64,000 bases of DNA from Candidatus Nitrotoga sp. CP45 (lineage in GTDB: Bacteria > Pseudomonadota > Gammaproteobacteria > Burkholderiales > Gallionellaceae). This document shows positions 27,312-35,823 of this stretch, piece after piece. Where the stretch lies: contig CAMCFJ010000006.1 in NCBI GenBank assembly GCA_945874105.1, forward strand, positions 1 through 64,000, written 5' to 3'. The translations under genes and the position numbers were made by a program. Position 1 is the first letter of the stretch; each line of letters opens with the position of its first letter. The notes beneath the pieces were generated by a model that saw nothing but the letters and a program-made list of their open reading frames with translations, searched no databases and had not been told where the DNA came from.

Positions 27312-28445
27312 ATGTTGTCCGCGCAAGATAGCTTGTGGATGGCCAAGGCATTGCACCTGGCAGAGCGCGGCCTGTACACCACCAGCCCCAATCCGAGAGT
27401 CGGTTGCGTATTGGTACGCGATGACCAGATCGTGGGTGAAGGTTGGCACCAATATGCTGGCGAACCTCATGCGGAAGTGCATGCATTGCGCGCAGCCGGA
27501 GAATCGGCGCGCGGTGCAACTGCTTACGTTACGCTCGAGCCTTGCAGCCATCAGGGCAGAACGCCGCCTTGCGCCGACGCGTTGATTGATGCCGGCGTAA
27601 CGCGCATGGTCGCGGCAATGCAAGACCCCAATCCAGAAGTGGCTGGTCAAGGTTTGGCAAAATTGCGCGCTGCAGGTATCGAGGTCGAGTGCGGCTTGAT
27701 GGAAGTTGCGGCACGTGAACTGAACATTGGTTTTTTCTCACGTATGACGCGCGGTTTACCGTGGGTACGCAGCAAGATCGCCATGAGTCTGGATGGACGC
27801 ACGGCATTGAATAATGGTGTAAGCCAGTGGATTACTGGCGCATCAGCGCGGCAAGATGTGCAGCACTGGCGCGGGCGCTCGTGCGCGGTGCTTACCGGCA
27901 TCGGTACGGTGCTGGCTGATGATCCGCAGCTTAACGTGCGTGAACCGCAACTGGCCATTCATGAGCCGACATTGGTCGTCCATGAAACAAAAGCCCTGCG
28001 TCAGCCATTGCGGGCGGTGTTGGATAGCCAGCTGCAATTGCCACTAACGGCACGAATCCTGTGCGGTGGCAATGTGGCGGTTTACACTGCCACAGCTGAC
28101 TCTCAGAAAATCGGCGCACTCGCAAAATTGGGTGTGCGCGTAGTTGTGTTGCCGGATGCTTGTGGGCGTGTAGATCTAATTGCGATGCTGCGCGATCTGG
28201 CTGCAAGCGGCTGTAACGAAGTGCTGGTGGAAGCGGGCAGCATATTGAATGGCGCGCTGCTCCAAGCGGGGCTGGTGGATGAGTTGGTGCTTTATATGGC
28301 ACCGCAGTTGCTCGGTGATATGGCGCGCGGCATGGCGCAACTGGGAACATTAACGATGCTGAACCAGCGCATAGATCTGGAATGGCAGGATGTGCGTAAT
28401 GTCGGTCAGGATTTGCGTATCGTGGTTCGAGTGCGTCAGAAATGA
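27312..28445 (+). CDS. ribD: Bifunctional riboflavin deaminase/reductase RibD
   Basis: Carries out deamination of 2,5-diamino-6-ribosylamino-pyrimidinone phosphate and reduction of the side chain, steps 2 and 3 of riboflavin synthesis. The N-terminal deaminase (1-145) keeps HAEVHAL and PCSHQGRTPPCADALI (zinc ligands). The C-terminal reductase (about 147-377) begins PWVRSKIAMSLDGRTAL. 377 residues. No FMN riboswitch is seen upstream; expression probably comes with nrdR. Confidence 0.96.
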   Translation: MLSAQDSLWMAKALHLAERGLYTTSPNPRVGCVLVRDDQIVGEGWHQYAGEPHAEVHALRAAGESARGATAYVTLEPCSHQGRTPPCADALIDAGVTRMVAAMQDPNPEVAGQGLAKLRAAGIEVECGLMEVAARELNIGFFSRMTRGLPWVRSKIAMSLDGRTALNNGVSQWITGASARQDVQHWRGRSCAVLTGIGTVLADDPQLNVREPQLAIHEPTLVVHETKALRQPLRAVLDSQLQLPLTARILCGGNVAVYTATADSQKIGALAKLGVRVVVLPDACGRVDLIAMLRDLAASGCNEVLVEAGSILNGALLQAGLVDELVLYMAPQLLGDMARGMAQLGTLTMLNQRIDLEWQDVRNVGQDLRIVVRVRQK

Positions 28446-28505
28446 ATATTTATTTGGGCACACATCACGGAAAGTTGTATGCACCCAGCGAAATCGGAAT
28501 GCAGC

Positions 28506-29108
28506 ATGTTTAGCGGCATCATCGCAGACGTAGGCATCATTGAACGCATAGCAGACCGTGATGGAGGTCTGGATCTCTCCATAGCCACTCGTGTACTCGG
28601 CATGGAGGACGTGCAGCTTGGCGACAGCATTGCCGTGAACGGCGTGTGCCTGACTGTAGTAAAAATTGATGGTAAAAGTTTCAGCGTGAATGTGTCGCGA
28701 GAGACATTGAATTGCACGACCGGGCTGGAAGTGCAGGGTGCTCGTGTCAATCTGGAAAAAGCGCTGCGCCTGGCTGACCGGCTGGGCGGACATCTGGTGA
28801 GTGGCCATGTGGATGGCGTGGGTGAGGTGGTGGCATTCACCGATCTCGACGAAAGCTGGAAACTTGGCGTGCGTGTGCCGCAATCATTGGCGAAATACAT
28901 CGCGGTAAAGGGCTCCATCACAATCAATGGCGTGAGCCTGACCGTGAATCAGGTTGAAGTTGATGTGTTCAGCGTGAATTTAATTCCGTACACATTAGAG
29001 CTGACTACACTGAACGAATTGCGTGCCGGGAGTAAGGTCAATGTGGAAATTGATCTTATCGCGCGTTACGTTGAACGCATTATGCAGGCAAGGGGTGAGC
29101 GAACATGA
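28506..29108 (+). CDS. ribE: Riboflavin synthase, alpha chain
   Basis: Dismutates two 6,7-dimethyl-8-ribityllumazine molecules to riboflavin. Two tandem lumazine-binding barrels: the first starts MFSGIIADVG with GDSIAVNGVCLTV; the second has LGGHLVSGHVDGVG and GSITINGVSLTVN. Start ATG 28506 is chosen over an upstream in-frame codon at 28479. 200 residues. It overlaps ribBA by 4 bases (ATGA). Confidence 0.96.
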   Translation: MFSGIIADVGIIERIADRDGGLDLSIATRVLGMEDVQLGDSIAVNGVCLTVVKIDGKSFSVNVSRETLNCTTGLEVQGARVNLEKALRLADRLGGHLVSGHVDGVGEVVAFTDLDESWKLGVRVPQSLAKYIAVKGSITINGVSLTVNQVEVDVFSVNLIPYTLELTTLNELRAGSKVNVEIDLIARYVERIMQARGERT

Positions 29109-30199
29109 CAGATATTGCACCGATACAAGAAATTATTGCCGAAATCCGCGCCGGACGCATGGTAGTGCTGGTGGACGAGGAAGACCGCGAGAACGAGGGC
29201 GATCTGTTGTTTGCCGCCGAATTTGTTACGCCTGAGAAAATAAATTTCATGGCCAAGCATGGGCGTGGACTGATTTGCCTTACCTTGACCGACACGCATT
29301 GCAAGCAACTAAACCTGCCGTTAATGGTGCGCGACAATGGCTCACCGTTGGGAACCAATTTCACGCTTTCCATTGAAGCGGCGAGCGGCGTGACGACGGG
29401 GATTTCTGCAACCGATCGTGCGCGCACCGTGCAGGTTTCCGTGAATAAAAATGCCAAGCCTGCTGACATCATACAGCCGGGGCATATTTTCCCGCTGATG
29501 GCGCAAAAAGGCGGTGTACTGGTGCGCGCCGGCCATACCGAAGCGGGTTGTGATTTGGCGCAATTGGCGGGACTGACCCCAGCCTCGGTTATCTGCGAAA
29601 TCCTGAAAGATGATGGCGAGATGGCACGCTTGCCCGACCTGATAACGTTCGCGCAACTGCATGGCTTGAAAATCGGCACCATCGCCGACCTGATCGAACA
29701 TCGTAGCCAGCATGAAAAGCTGGTCGAGCGCGTGGCAAAACGATCAGTGCAAACGGCTTATGGCACATTCGATCTAATCAGCTATGTGGACAAAACTACG
29801 CAGCGTACCCATCTGGCTTTGGTCAAGGGTGACATCCAGCCGCACATTGAGACGCTGGTGCGCGTGCATGAACCGCTATCAGTGCTGGATTTTCTGGAGC
29901 AGGCAAGTTTCAAGAATTCAATCAGTGTGCATGATGCGATGCTGAAAATTAGTCTTTCCTCCGCCGGGGTGTTGGTGTTATTGCATCGCAACGAAACATC
30001 GAGTGACTTGTTAGCGCGTGCTGCAGTAATACCTGAGGCGCACCAAATCTCCCAATGGGATTTGCGCAGTTACGGCATTGGTGCGCAGATTCTGCGCGAC
30101 CTGAATGTCGGCAAGATGCGCCTGCTTGCTACCCCGCGCAAGCTGCCAAGCATGACCGGATTTGGTCTGGAAGTCGTGGGTTATGCACAACACGAATAA
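29105..30199 (+). CDS. ribBA: RibBA-type protein: DHBP synthase with degenerate GTP cyclohydrolase II domain
   Basis: Residues 1-205 are 3,4-dihydroxy-2-butanone-4-phosphate synthase with its signature DEEDRENEGDLLFAAE and RAGHTEAGCDLA intact. Residues about 210-364 have the cyclohydrolase II fold (DLISYVD, HLALVKGDI, LVRVHEP, DLRSYGIGAQILRDL, RLLATPRKLPS). However, the zinc cysteines (normally C-x10-C-D-C) and the catalytic EGRGIGL block are absent: HEPLSVLDFLEQASF and LLHRNETSSD stand in their places. The second half therefore cannot be a normal cyclohydrolase. Such variants have been called RibBX in Proteobacteria. GTP cyclohydrolase activity must come from a separate ribA outside the window. 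Confidence 0.9.
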   Translation: MTDIAPIQEIIAEIRAGRMVVLVDEEDRENEGDLLFAAEFVTPEKINFMAKHGRGLICLTLTDTHCKQLNLPLMVRDNGSPLGTNFTLSIEAASGVTTGISATDRARTVQVSVNKNAKPADIIQPGHIFPLMAQKGGVLVRAGHTEAGCDLAQLAGLTPASVICEILKDDGEMARLPDLITFAQLHGLKIGTIADLIEHRSQHEKLVERVAKRSVQTAYGTFDLISYVDKTTQRTHLALVKGDIQPHIETLVRVHEPLSVLDFLEQASFKNSISVHDAMLKISLSSAGVLVLLHRNETSSDLLARAAVIPEAHQISQWDLRSYGIGAQILRDLNVGKMRLLATPRKLPSMTGFGLEVVGYAQHE

Positions 30200-30287
30200 A
30201 TCAGGGACATCTCCAATTACGCATCACATTACAAGCTCTTCCAGTCTTCGCTGATAAAGGCAAGTTGGGCGGGCTTCCGGGATAAAT

Positions 30288-30740
30288 ATGAAAGAAATCG
30301 AAAAGAATTTGAATGGCGCAGGAATGCGCATTGGCATCGTGCAAAGCCGCTTCAATCCGGTGATTTGCGAAGGCCTTCTGGCTGCCTGCCGTGCGCAACT
30401 TATCCAGCAAGGTGTGAGCGATGCGGACATCACGCTGGCAAGCGTGCCGGGCGCATTGGAAATCCCGTTGGTGCTGCAACGCATGGCGCAAAGCGGGAAG
30501 TTTGATGCACTTATCGCGCTGGGCGCGGTCATTCGCGGGGACACTTACCATTTCGAAATTGTGGCGAATGAATCCGCGCGCGGGGTGAGCGAAGTGCAAC
30601 TGCATGGCGGTTTGCCCATCGCCAATGCCATTCTTACCACCGATGTCGATGAGCAGGCAGAAGAACGCATGAACGCCAAAGGCTCGGAAGCTGCGCTAGT
30701 AGCGATTGAGATGGCAAATTTATTGAAGGAATTGGTATGA
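30288..30740 (+). CDS. ribH: 6,7-Dimethyl-8-ribityllumazine synthase
   Basis: Condenses the pyrimidine intermediate with 3,4-dihydroxy-2-butanone phosphate, the penultimate step of riboflavin synthesis. Family blocks are [43 protein letters not shown] (catalytic His in the THFE-like block) and [15 protein letters not shown]. 150 residues. It overlaps nusB by 4 bases and lies 88 bases after ribBA. Confidence 0.96.
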   Translation: MKEIEKNLNGAGMRIGIVQSRFNPVICEGLLAACRAQLIQQGVSDADITLASVPGALEIPLVLQRMAQSGKFDALIALGAVIRGDTYHFEIVANESARGVSEVQLHGGLPIANAILTTDVDEQAEERMNAKGSEAALVAIEMANLLKELV

Positions 30741-31213
30741 GCGAACCAGCCATCAAGCCGAAAGCACCGCCCAAAAGTTCGCGCCGCCGCTCGCGCGAAC
30801 TGGCTTTGCAGGGTATCTATCAGTGGCGCTTGACGAACGATGACCCAGAGCAAATCGAAAAACAGATTCGTGCTGACAAAGGAATGGGTCGCTACGATGC
30901 GGACTTTTTCAGTAAACTGCTGCGCGGCGCACTGACACAACATGCCGAACTTGAGACGGCTGTTACCATGCATCTTGATCGCACCCTGGATGAACTCAGT
31001 CCGGTTGAGTTTTCTGTGCTGCTGATCGGCGCATATGAATTAATCCATCACCCGGAAATTCCCTATCGTGTGGTTATCAACGAAGCGGTGGAACTTGCCA
31101 AAACTTTTGGTGGTACGGACGGACACAAGTTCGTTAACGGCGTGCTGGACAAGTTAGCCGCGCAAGTTCGCGCAGTTGAAGTACGCGGAGATAGCGGCAA
31201 AATTGTCGTGTGA
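30737..31213 (+). CDS. nusB: Transcription antitermination factor NusB
   Basis: An RNA-binding component of the rRNA antitermination complex with NusE/S10. All-helical, 158 residues, with [16 protein letters not shown] at the start and [29 protein letters not shown] at the end, both diagnostic. It follows ribH with a 4-base overlap, the usual ribH-nusB pairing. Confidence 0.96.
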   Translation: MSEPAIKPKAPPKSSRRRSRELALQGIYQWRLTNDDPEQIEKQIRADKGMGRYDADFFSKLLRGALTQHAELETAVTMHLDRTLDELSPVEFSVLLIGAYELIHHPEIPYRVVINEAVELAKTFGGTDGHKFVNGVLDKLAAQVRAVEVRGDSGKIVV

Positions 31214-31286
31214 AAGTGGTTGCAAGCGTATCAAACCATGCAAGGTCACACAAATCCATTCACCATTTGAATCACAGGAGAAGAGC

Positions 31287-31850
31287 ATGCCACCAGCAGT
31301 CATAGGATTAACACTTGTAGAGGCAGATGCAGCTTCAACTTTATCCTATTTTGGATCAGGTGTGGCAGTGGCCGGGATGGTTACTGGCTGCAAGACATGG
31401 CTTATCACTGCTTGTCTATTTCTTGTCTCCGCCATCATGCTTGTTGCCCCGGCGCTTGCCGCGACACCGGCGCAAGAGAAAGCATTCGTTGATGGTTTCA
31501 AGAAAGCCGTTGAACGCAAGGATGCCAAAGCGCTAAAGGCGTTGTTGTATATCCGCGAAGCTGACCCGATGGCGCTTGAGTTCTACAACATGATGATCAT
31601 TGCGGACTTCGGGTCAACCATCAAATCGATCAAGCTGGTGGATCTCACCGCTGAAGAAGACAAACAAGTGGGAATGGTTGGCAAAAACCTTCAGGGCAAG
31701 CCCATGAAAATGCCGCTCAAGCCAATTAAAAGCTTACTGCTCACAACTGGCTCCAAATCGGCCGACTTGACGACCAATGGTTCCAGCCAATGGTATGTTG
31801 CGGAATATGAAGGCAAACTGGTTATTCCGGTGCCCGCACTGGTGAAGTAG
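31287..31850 (+). CDS. Exported protein of unknown function
   Basis: A 187-residue protein. The ATG at 31287 follows CAGGAG by 8 bases, the best start. It begins with a moderately hydrophobic stretch (residues 5-30), and a strong hydrophobic segment at about 37-58 ends in APALAATPAQ, resembling a late signal-peptide cleavage site. The mature part has AFVDGFKKAVERKDAKALKAL, a pattern common in periplasmic proteins that use a SnoaL/NTF2-like or helical scaffold. I do not recognise the family. Only about 70 bases separate it from nusB, but the separate strong ribosome site suggests independent control. Confidence 0.6.
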   Translation: MPPAVIGLTLVEADAASTLSYFGSGVAVAGMVTGCKTWLITACLFLVSAIMLVAPALAATPAQEKAFVDGFKKAVERKDAKALKALLYIREADPMALEFYNMMIIADFGSTIKSIKLVDLTAEEDKQVGMVGKNLQGKPMKMPLKPIKSLLLTTGSKSADLTTNGSSQWYVAEYEGKLVIPVPALVK

Positions 31851-31958
31851 CGGAATCGCCTGTGCACACCATGGCGCAAGCGGTATACCGTGAGCACCGG
31901 TGGGTCAATAGCTGCCTCGGTTGTTATTATTAAGGTAGAAAGGCAAACTTCGGTGTAG

Positions 31959-31990
31959 TATTCGGAAGCATATTCGGAAGCATATTCGGA
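31959..31990. repeat. 12-bp direct tandem repeat
   Basis: TATTCGGAAGCA repeated head to tail, two full copies (31959-31970, 31971-31982) and TATTCGGA of a third (31983-31990). It lies 130 bases upstream of the polyvalent-type orphan. Could be a binding-site array or simple slippage product. Confidence 0.75.
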
Positions 31991-32121
31991 TGGCAGGTTG
32001 GCACCCTGTCACGCGCTGCTTTCACGTAGCGGCAATATTAAAATATTCAATTCTGAGTGCTTTAGATCGCACTTACTTAGACGATCTGATTTGCACCTAC
32101 CAACATAATTGAAGGTACCAA

Positions 32122-33618
32122 ATGAATCCTGAGAGGCACCAAATTTTGGAAAGCATGGTGGATGGGGAGCTAAAGTTAGCACTCATAGAAATCATCGACG
32201 AAATTTTAGCGCAGGATAATGCCCGCACGAATGCAGGACAGGTCGAAAAATTAGCCACCCATAACATCCAGGTCGCTACAAATGAGCCTGACCTGGATGC
32301 ATACAATATGAAGCACGCAGATATTCCTGATATCTTCCAGTTTGGCGAAAACAGTGTGAACGCAGCAATGCCTACGACTGATATTTATGGACAGTCATTC
32401 TGGCCTGCTGCAGAAAGCAAGCCATCCAACGACATATCCAGCGCCGAAGAATACCTTAAAGCGGCTGGAATCAAAGCTAATGAACGGCCATCCGGCACGT
32501 CGCCACAATCTGTCGACAAGAACGTCGATTTCGAACGGAAGTCACTCAATCCTGACCAAGCTGCCATAGATAAATCGGGCGATAAATTCGTTTCATCCAA
32601 TGACAGCATTATCGGAAGCAATTTCAAGGTATTTCTTACGCCAGATCAAGAGAGGAAACTAATCCTTATCCTGACCAAGATGTTTGATGCAGAGTTCCGC
32701 AAAGGGAATTATCCATTCAAGCAAGTTGCACGGCATGTTTTGGAATTGCTTGGAGAAAAATTTGGCTCAGACGTGGCAGATCAGATTTCGATTGAACACT
32801 TACACGGTGCGTATATCGGCATGTCCGCACGCTACAAAGATCAGGGGGCGGACCAGGCATGTGATGTTATAGCTATTAAAAACAAAAACGAATTGAAAAA
32901 AGATAATGTTGTTACCGAACGGTGCGGCACTTATTTGAAAAGCGTTAACCAGGATTCAAAAGTTGCCTATTTCATGGGCGAAGGGCGCACTCAAGATAGA
33001 CAGAATGGGGTACGAAGTAACGATGCCATATCAGGAAGAGATGCAGCTGCTTACGGGGAGGGGAATGATTTGAGCATACATGCAGAAGCATCAAATCTAT
33101 CGCCAAGCTCTGCTGGAAGTAATGTCTATCAGCTAAGCGGCAGAGCCGTCCTCGATGAAACGTCTATTAACTCTGATTCAGCAACCATCACTAAAATCCT
33201 TGCTGAAAGTGGACTTACTGAAAGCACAGCGAAGAAAAATCAAGCAGAAACTGAGATCGTACATGATGTAATAACCGTTGCACAAAATCAGGACATTATC
33301 CAACTGTTATCAACCTGCAAATTGATTGAAATAGATAGAATTGTGGCGGCGCGCGCACGTATAAAATCAAGACTGGGAACGCTTAATTCAAAACCAGATG
33401 CTGAACTATTTATTGATGGTGCAACAATGGCAGTAGCTTACATCGAAGCTGGTATGCATAAATACAGCGTATACACACAAGCCATGATCAATGACTTCGG
33501 CAATGAAATCGAGCCGTACCTGCGCGATTGCTATGACGGCGCGTGCTACTACCTTGGACTGGACTGTCAAACAACGTACAAAGCTTTCCATATTAGGGGT
33601 GGCTACAGCGTCCAATAG
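32122..33618 (+). CDS. Orphan protein with duplicated mobile-element 'polyvalent protein'-like domain
   Basis: A 498-residue soluble protein, AT-rich relative to its neighbours. From memory of the family, residues about 428-485 resemble a domain found at the ends of very large plasmid, ICE and phage 'polyvalent' proteins (helicase/methylase fusions): AVAYIEAGMHKYSVYTQAM and PYLRDCYDGACYYLGLD. Residues about 173-245 look like a diverged second copy (FRKGNYPFKQVARHV, then LHGAYIGMSARYKDQ). The linker between is low in hydrophobic residues and rich in N, S, D and E. No helicase, nuclease or methylase motif is present. It may be a stand-alone relic or an accessory/anti-defence protein; the function is not known. 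No mobility gene is adjacent. Confidence 0.6.
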   Translation: MNPERHQILESMVDGELKLALIEIIDEILAQDNARTNAGQVEKLATHNIQVATNEPDLDAYNMKHADIPDIFQFGENSVNAAMPTTDIYGQSFWPAAESKPSNDISSAEEYLKAAGIKANERPSGTSPQSVDKNVDFERKSLNPDQAAIDKSGDKFVSSNDSIIGSNFKVFLTPDQERKLILILTKMFDAEFRKGNYPFKQVARHVLELLGEKFGSDVADQISIEHLHGAYIGMSARYKDQGADQACDVIAIKNKNELKKDNVVTERCGTYLKSVNQDSKVAYFMGEGRTQDRQNGVRSNDAISGRDAAAYGEGNDLSIHAEASNLSPSSAGSNVYQLSGRAVLDETSINSDSATITKILAESGLTESTAKKNQAETEIVHDVITVAQNQDIIQLLSTCKLIEIDRIVAARARIKSRLGTLNSKPDAELFIDGATMAVAYIEAGMHKYSVYTQAMINDFGNEIEPYLRDCYDGACYYLGLDCQTTYKAFHIRGGYSVQ

Positions 33619-33729
33619 CTTCCACTTCAGTGTGTAACCATCCGGTATTTATCCGGGGGATCTGGAGTTTTTATATGTGCATCATTATTTAAGTCAAGCC
33701 TTAGCCTCTTTGTCCGGTGCAATAACCGA

Positions 33730-34032
33730 CTACTGGGCTAAATCATATTCCTTGTTGCCAACCAGTTCGTCGAATTCCTCAATCCGGATAGCAGGTACGG
33801 TGGAGAAGGAAACTCCCAGCGCCTTGTTCAAGGCAACAGAAGCCTTTATTGCTTCGCTTGCGCCGGGAAATTCCGTGACCACCAATAAGTCAGTCTCCCC
33901 CATCGTGGCATAGGAAGCCACAATCTTTCCACCGCACTGCTGGACTATCTCGATCGCTTTCGTGGTGCGCTCTCCGCTCATATGTTCAATCGCCTCAGCC
34001 GAGTATCTCCCCGTCATGATGAATATTGCCAT
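33730..34032 (-). CDS. GYD-domain protein
   Basis: A 100-residue ferredoxin-like small protein of the GYD family, function unknown. It has the expected beta-alpha-beta start MAIFIMTGRYSAEAIEHM and the stretch GGKIVASYATMGETDLLVV, where YATMGETD replaces the eponymous G-x-Y-D element, then ASEAIKASVALNKAL. It is first in a run of three minus-strand genes (GYD, Cache protein, deaminase) without counterparts in the surrounding core genes, suggesting acquisition. Confidence 0.8.
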   Translation of the reverse strand: MAIFIMTGRYSAEAIEHMSGERTTKAIEIVQQCGGKIVASYATMGETDLLVVTEFPGASEAIKASVALNKALGVSFSTVPAIRIEEFDELVGNKEYDLAQ

Positions 34033-34108
34033 AGCATTTTTCTCCTCTCTATTGCTCTTATTATTTGATGGACAGACGCGTCGTCACTTCCGCAAACACC
34101 TTCTATTT

Positions 34109-34873
34109 CTACGGAACTGAACTGAACGTTATCATAAACTTCCACTGCGTTAAAGGAGATGTCCGGTATATCGCCCTCTTCGTGACATTGTCAAACTCGT
34201 AGGTAACTTCTCCCGAATTTTTTGACAGTATTTCATTCGCAGCTTTTTTCAGCGTCTCGCTTCCCAACTCCCGTGGATCCATGAAGTGGCGATCTATCTT
34301 TTTGTGAAGAGTGGTCAGGCCATTCGGGGCCAAGGTGAAGAAAACGGCATCCGACCGAAGAGCGAGGACTGAACCGATCTGCTCGGAGAGCTTATCCAGA
34401 AAAAGTGTCACGCCGATCGCGCCGATGACCTTGCCTCCTTTCTTCATAGGAACTGCGATAACAGCGGAGCGCTGACCGGTGCTTTTGCTGACGACAAGGG
34501 AGCCGATTATTTCCCGGCCCGCCATGATGTCCGGGAAATAGCTCCTATCGCTCAGCCTCTCATCCGTGAGTCCTTTATCGACGGTGTAATATGCCCCGTC
34601 GGGACGGACATACCAAACAACAAGCCCTTCATCCGATTTCTGATACACGCTAAGCAAGCCCTTCATATTCTCCCACTTGCCTGATCTCGCTTCGGTCGTA
34701 GCAGCCAGGATTTCGAGACTCTTTTGAACAGAACTGAAGCGCAGGTCCGTGTAAGACATAAAGGCGGACAACAGGCTTTGCGCATCCTTCTCCGAAGAAG
34801 ATTCAGCGAAAGCCATGGTTGGAAAAATGACACTGGTGAAAATAATACCCAGCAAAATGAATTTCTTGATCAT
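34109..34873 (-). CDS. Secreted Cache (PDC)-domain protein
   Basis: Start ATG 34873, preceded by GAGGGAGA. Residues 1-22 are a Sec signal peptide (IKKFILLGIIFTSVIF...MAFA, then ESSS). The mature 230 residues form one extracytoplasmic Cache/PDC ligand-binding fold: helix, VVWYVRPDGAYYTVDKG, LSDRSYFPDIMAG (the diagnostic R-x-Y-F block), GQRSAVIAVPMKKGGKVIGAIGV. Unlike chemoreceptors and sensor kinases it has no second membrane helix and no cytoplasmic output domain, so it should be free in the periplasm. It may act as a ligand-binding partner of a sensor elsewhere. Confidence 0.82.
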   Translation of the reverse strand: MIKKFILLGIIFTSVIFPTMAFAESSSEKDAQSLLSAFMSYTDLRFSSVQKSLEILAATTEARSGKWENMKGLLSVYQKSDEGLVVWYVRPDGAYYTVDKGLTDERLSDRSYFPDIMAGREIIGSLVVSKSTGQRSAVIAVPMKKGGKVIGAIGVTLFLDKLSEQIGSVLALRSDAVFFTLAPNGLTTLHKKIDRHFMDPRELGSETLKKAANEILSKNSGEVTYEFDNVTKRAIYRTSPLTQWKFMITFSSVP

Positions 34874-35083
34874 GTTTTCTCCCTCCTTGAAAGAAGTGAA
34901 CGCTGGCCAGAACAGGTAGCGTTGTAAGGAGCATAACCCAAGGAAAAGCAACCCCCCTGAAATAATCTAGGCTCGGGCTTGGGATCTGTCAAGGAGGATA
35001 TTTCATCGTTCCCGTGGAATGGTTTGCTCCAGCAACGGCTGACACAAGGGGGAACCGACGGAAGGTTCGAACCAAGACACCAG

Positions 35084-35521
35084 TCACTCGCCGATGTCCT
35101 CGGCCCAGAGGGCTGGGCGACTCTGAACAAACTCGCGCATAAGCTGAATGCAGCGCTGATCCTGAATAACCTGGATATGAACCCCGCGGTCTGCAAGCCA
35201 TTGCTCCTCGCCCATAAAGGACTGGTTCTCGCCGATAACAACACATGGAATGCCATAGAGCAGGATAGCGCCGCTACACATGGAGCAGGGTGAAAGCGTC
35301 GTGTAGAGGGTACACGCACGGTAGAATGCGGCGGTCCGGCGCCCCGCGTTCTCAAGCGCATCCATCTCGGCATGAAGGATGACGCTACCCTTCTGGACGC
35401 GACGGTTATGACCCCGACCAACGATGGCGCCTGAATGCACGAGAACGGAGCCGATGGGTACCCCACCCTCTGACAAACCACACTCAGCCTCTTCGATTGC
35501 TGCGAGCAGAAACGGATCCAT
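35084..35521 (-). CDS. Fungal-type cytosine deaminase (Fcy1/CodA-like small zinc deaminase)
   Basis: A 145-residue zinc-dependent deaminase. HAEMDALENAGR gives the zinc histidine and catalytic glutamate, and TTLSPCSMCSGAILLYGIP gives the two cysteines. The whole protein lines up in memory with yeast cytosine deaminase: EGGVPIG, GRGHN.R.QKGS, TTLSPC.MC.GAI..YGIP, VVGEN-like VVIGEN, and the C-terminal RP..W.EDIGE, which closes the yeast active site. This tail separates it from TadA and guanine deaminase. It would convert cytosine to uracil for pyrimidine salvage. Start at ATG 35521 (MDPFLLAAIEEAE). Confidence 0.82.
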   Translation of the reverse strand: MDPFLLAAIEEAECGLSEGGVPIGSVLVHSGAIVGRGHNRRVQKGSVILHAEMDALENAGRRTAAFYRACTLYTTLSPCSMCSGAILLYGIPCVVIGENQSFMGEEQWLADRGVHIQVIQDQRCIQLMREFVQSRPALWAEDIGE

Positions 35522-35567
35522 ATTCTTTCTCCATAAATCGTTACGTAATTCAATAATCGGCCTTGCG

Positions 35568-35706
35568 CTCAATGCCAAGCAACATCGACAAGCATGCTGT
35601 CTTGGTATTGATCAATATCGCACAGGCTGATCACCTCAATGGGCATATCCGCCGCAATGTCTTGGATACTCGCAGTACAATATTCTTTCTGATACTTAGC
35701 TCGGTT
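35568..35706 (+). pseudogene. Fragment of a second corA copy
   Basis: This stretch matches 36313-36450 inside corA: both read CTCAATGCCAAGC, GACAAGCATGC, TATTGATCAATATCGCAC, CACCTCAATGGGC and TATCCGCCGCAA at matching positions. The fragment's frame gives DKHAVLVLINIAQADHLNG beside DKHASSVLINIAHAEHLNG in CorA, but one inserted base breaks the frame near its start, and homology ends after RSTIFFLI. It is a piece of a diverged corA paralogue or an old partial duplication, sitting between the deaminase gene and corA. Confidence 0.8.
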
Positions 35707-35823
35707 GGGCTGAATGCAATAAAGATCGCAACCATAAATCCGGATTTTCAGTGAACTTATCATTTTTTAAATTACCCGTAATTTCTGCTAGGCTTGCAGC
35801 ATAAGCCATACAGGAAATTTGCC

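Noticed and set aside
26704-28505. FMN riboswitch expected ahead of the riboflavin genes
   Set aside because: None of the conserved FMN-element blocks is present before ribD, ribE or ribBA.
35563-35754. Short plus-strand ORF as an independent small gene
   Set aside because: It is explained as a fragment of corA: residues line up with CorA and the frame is broken.
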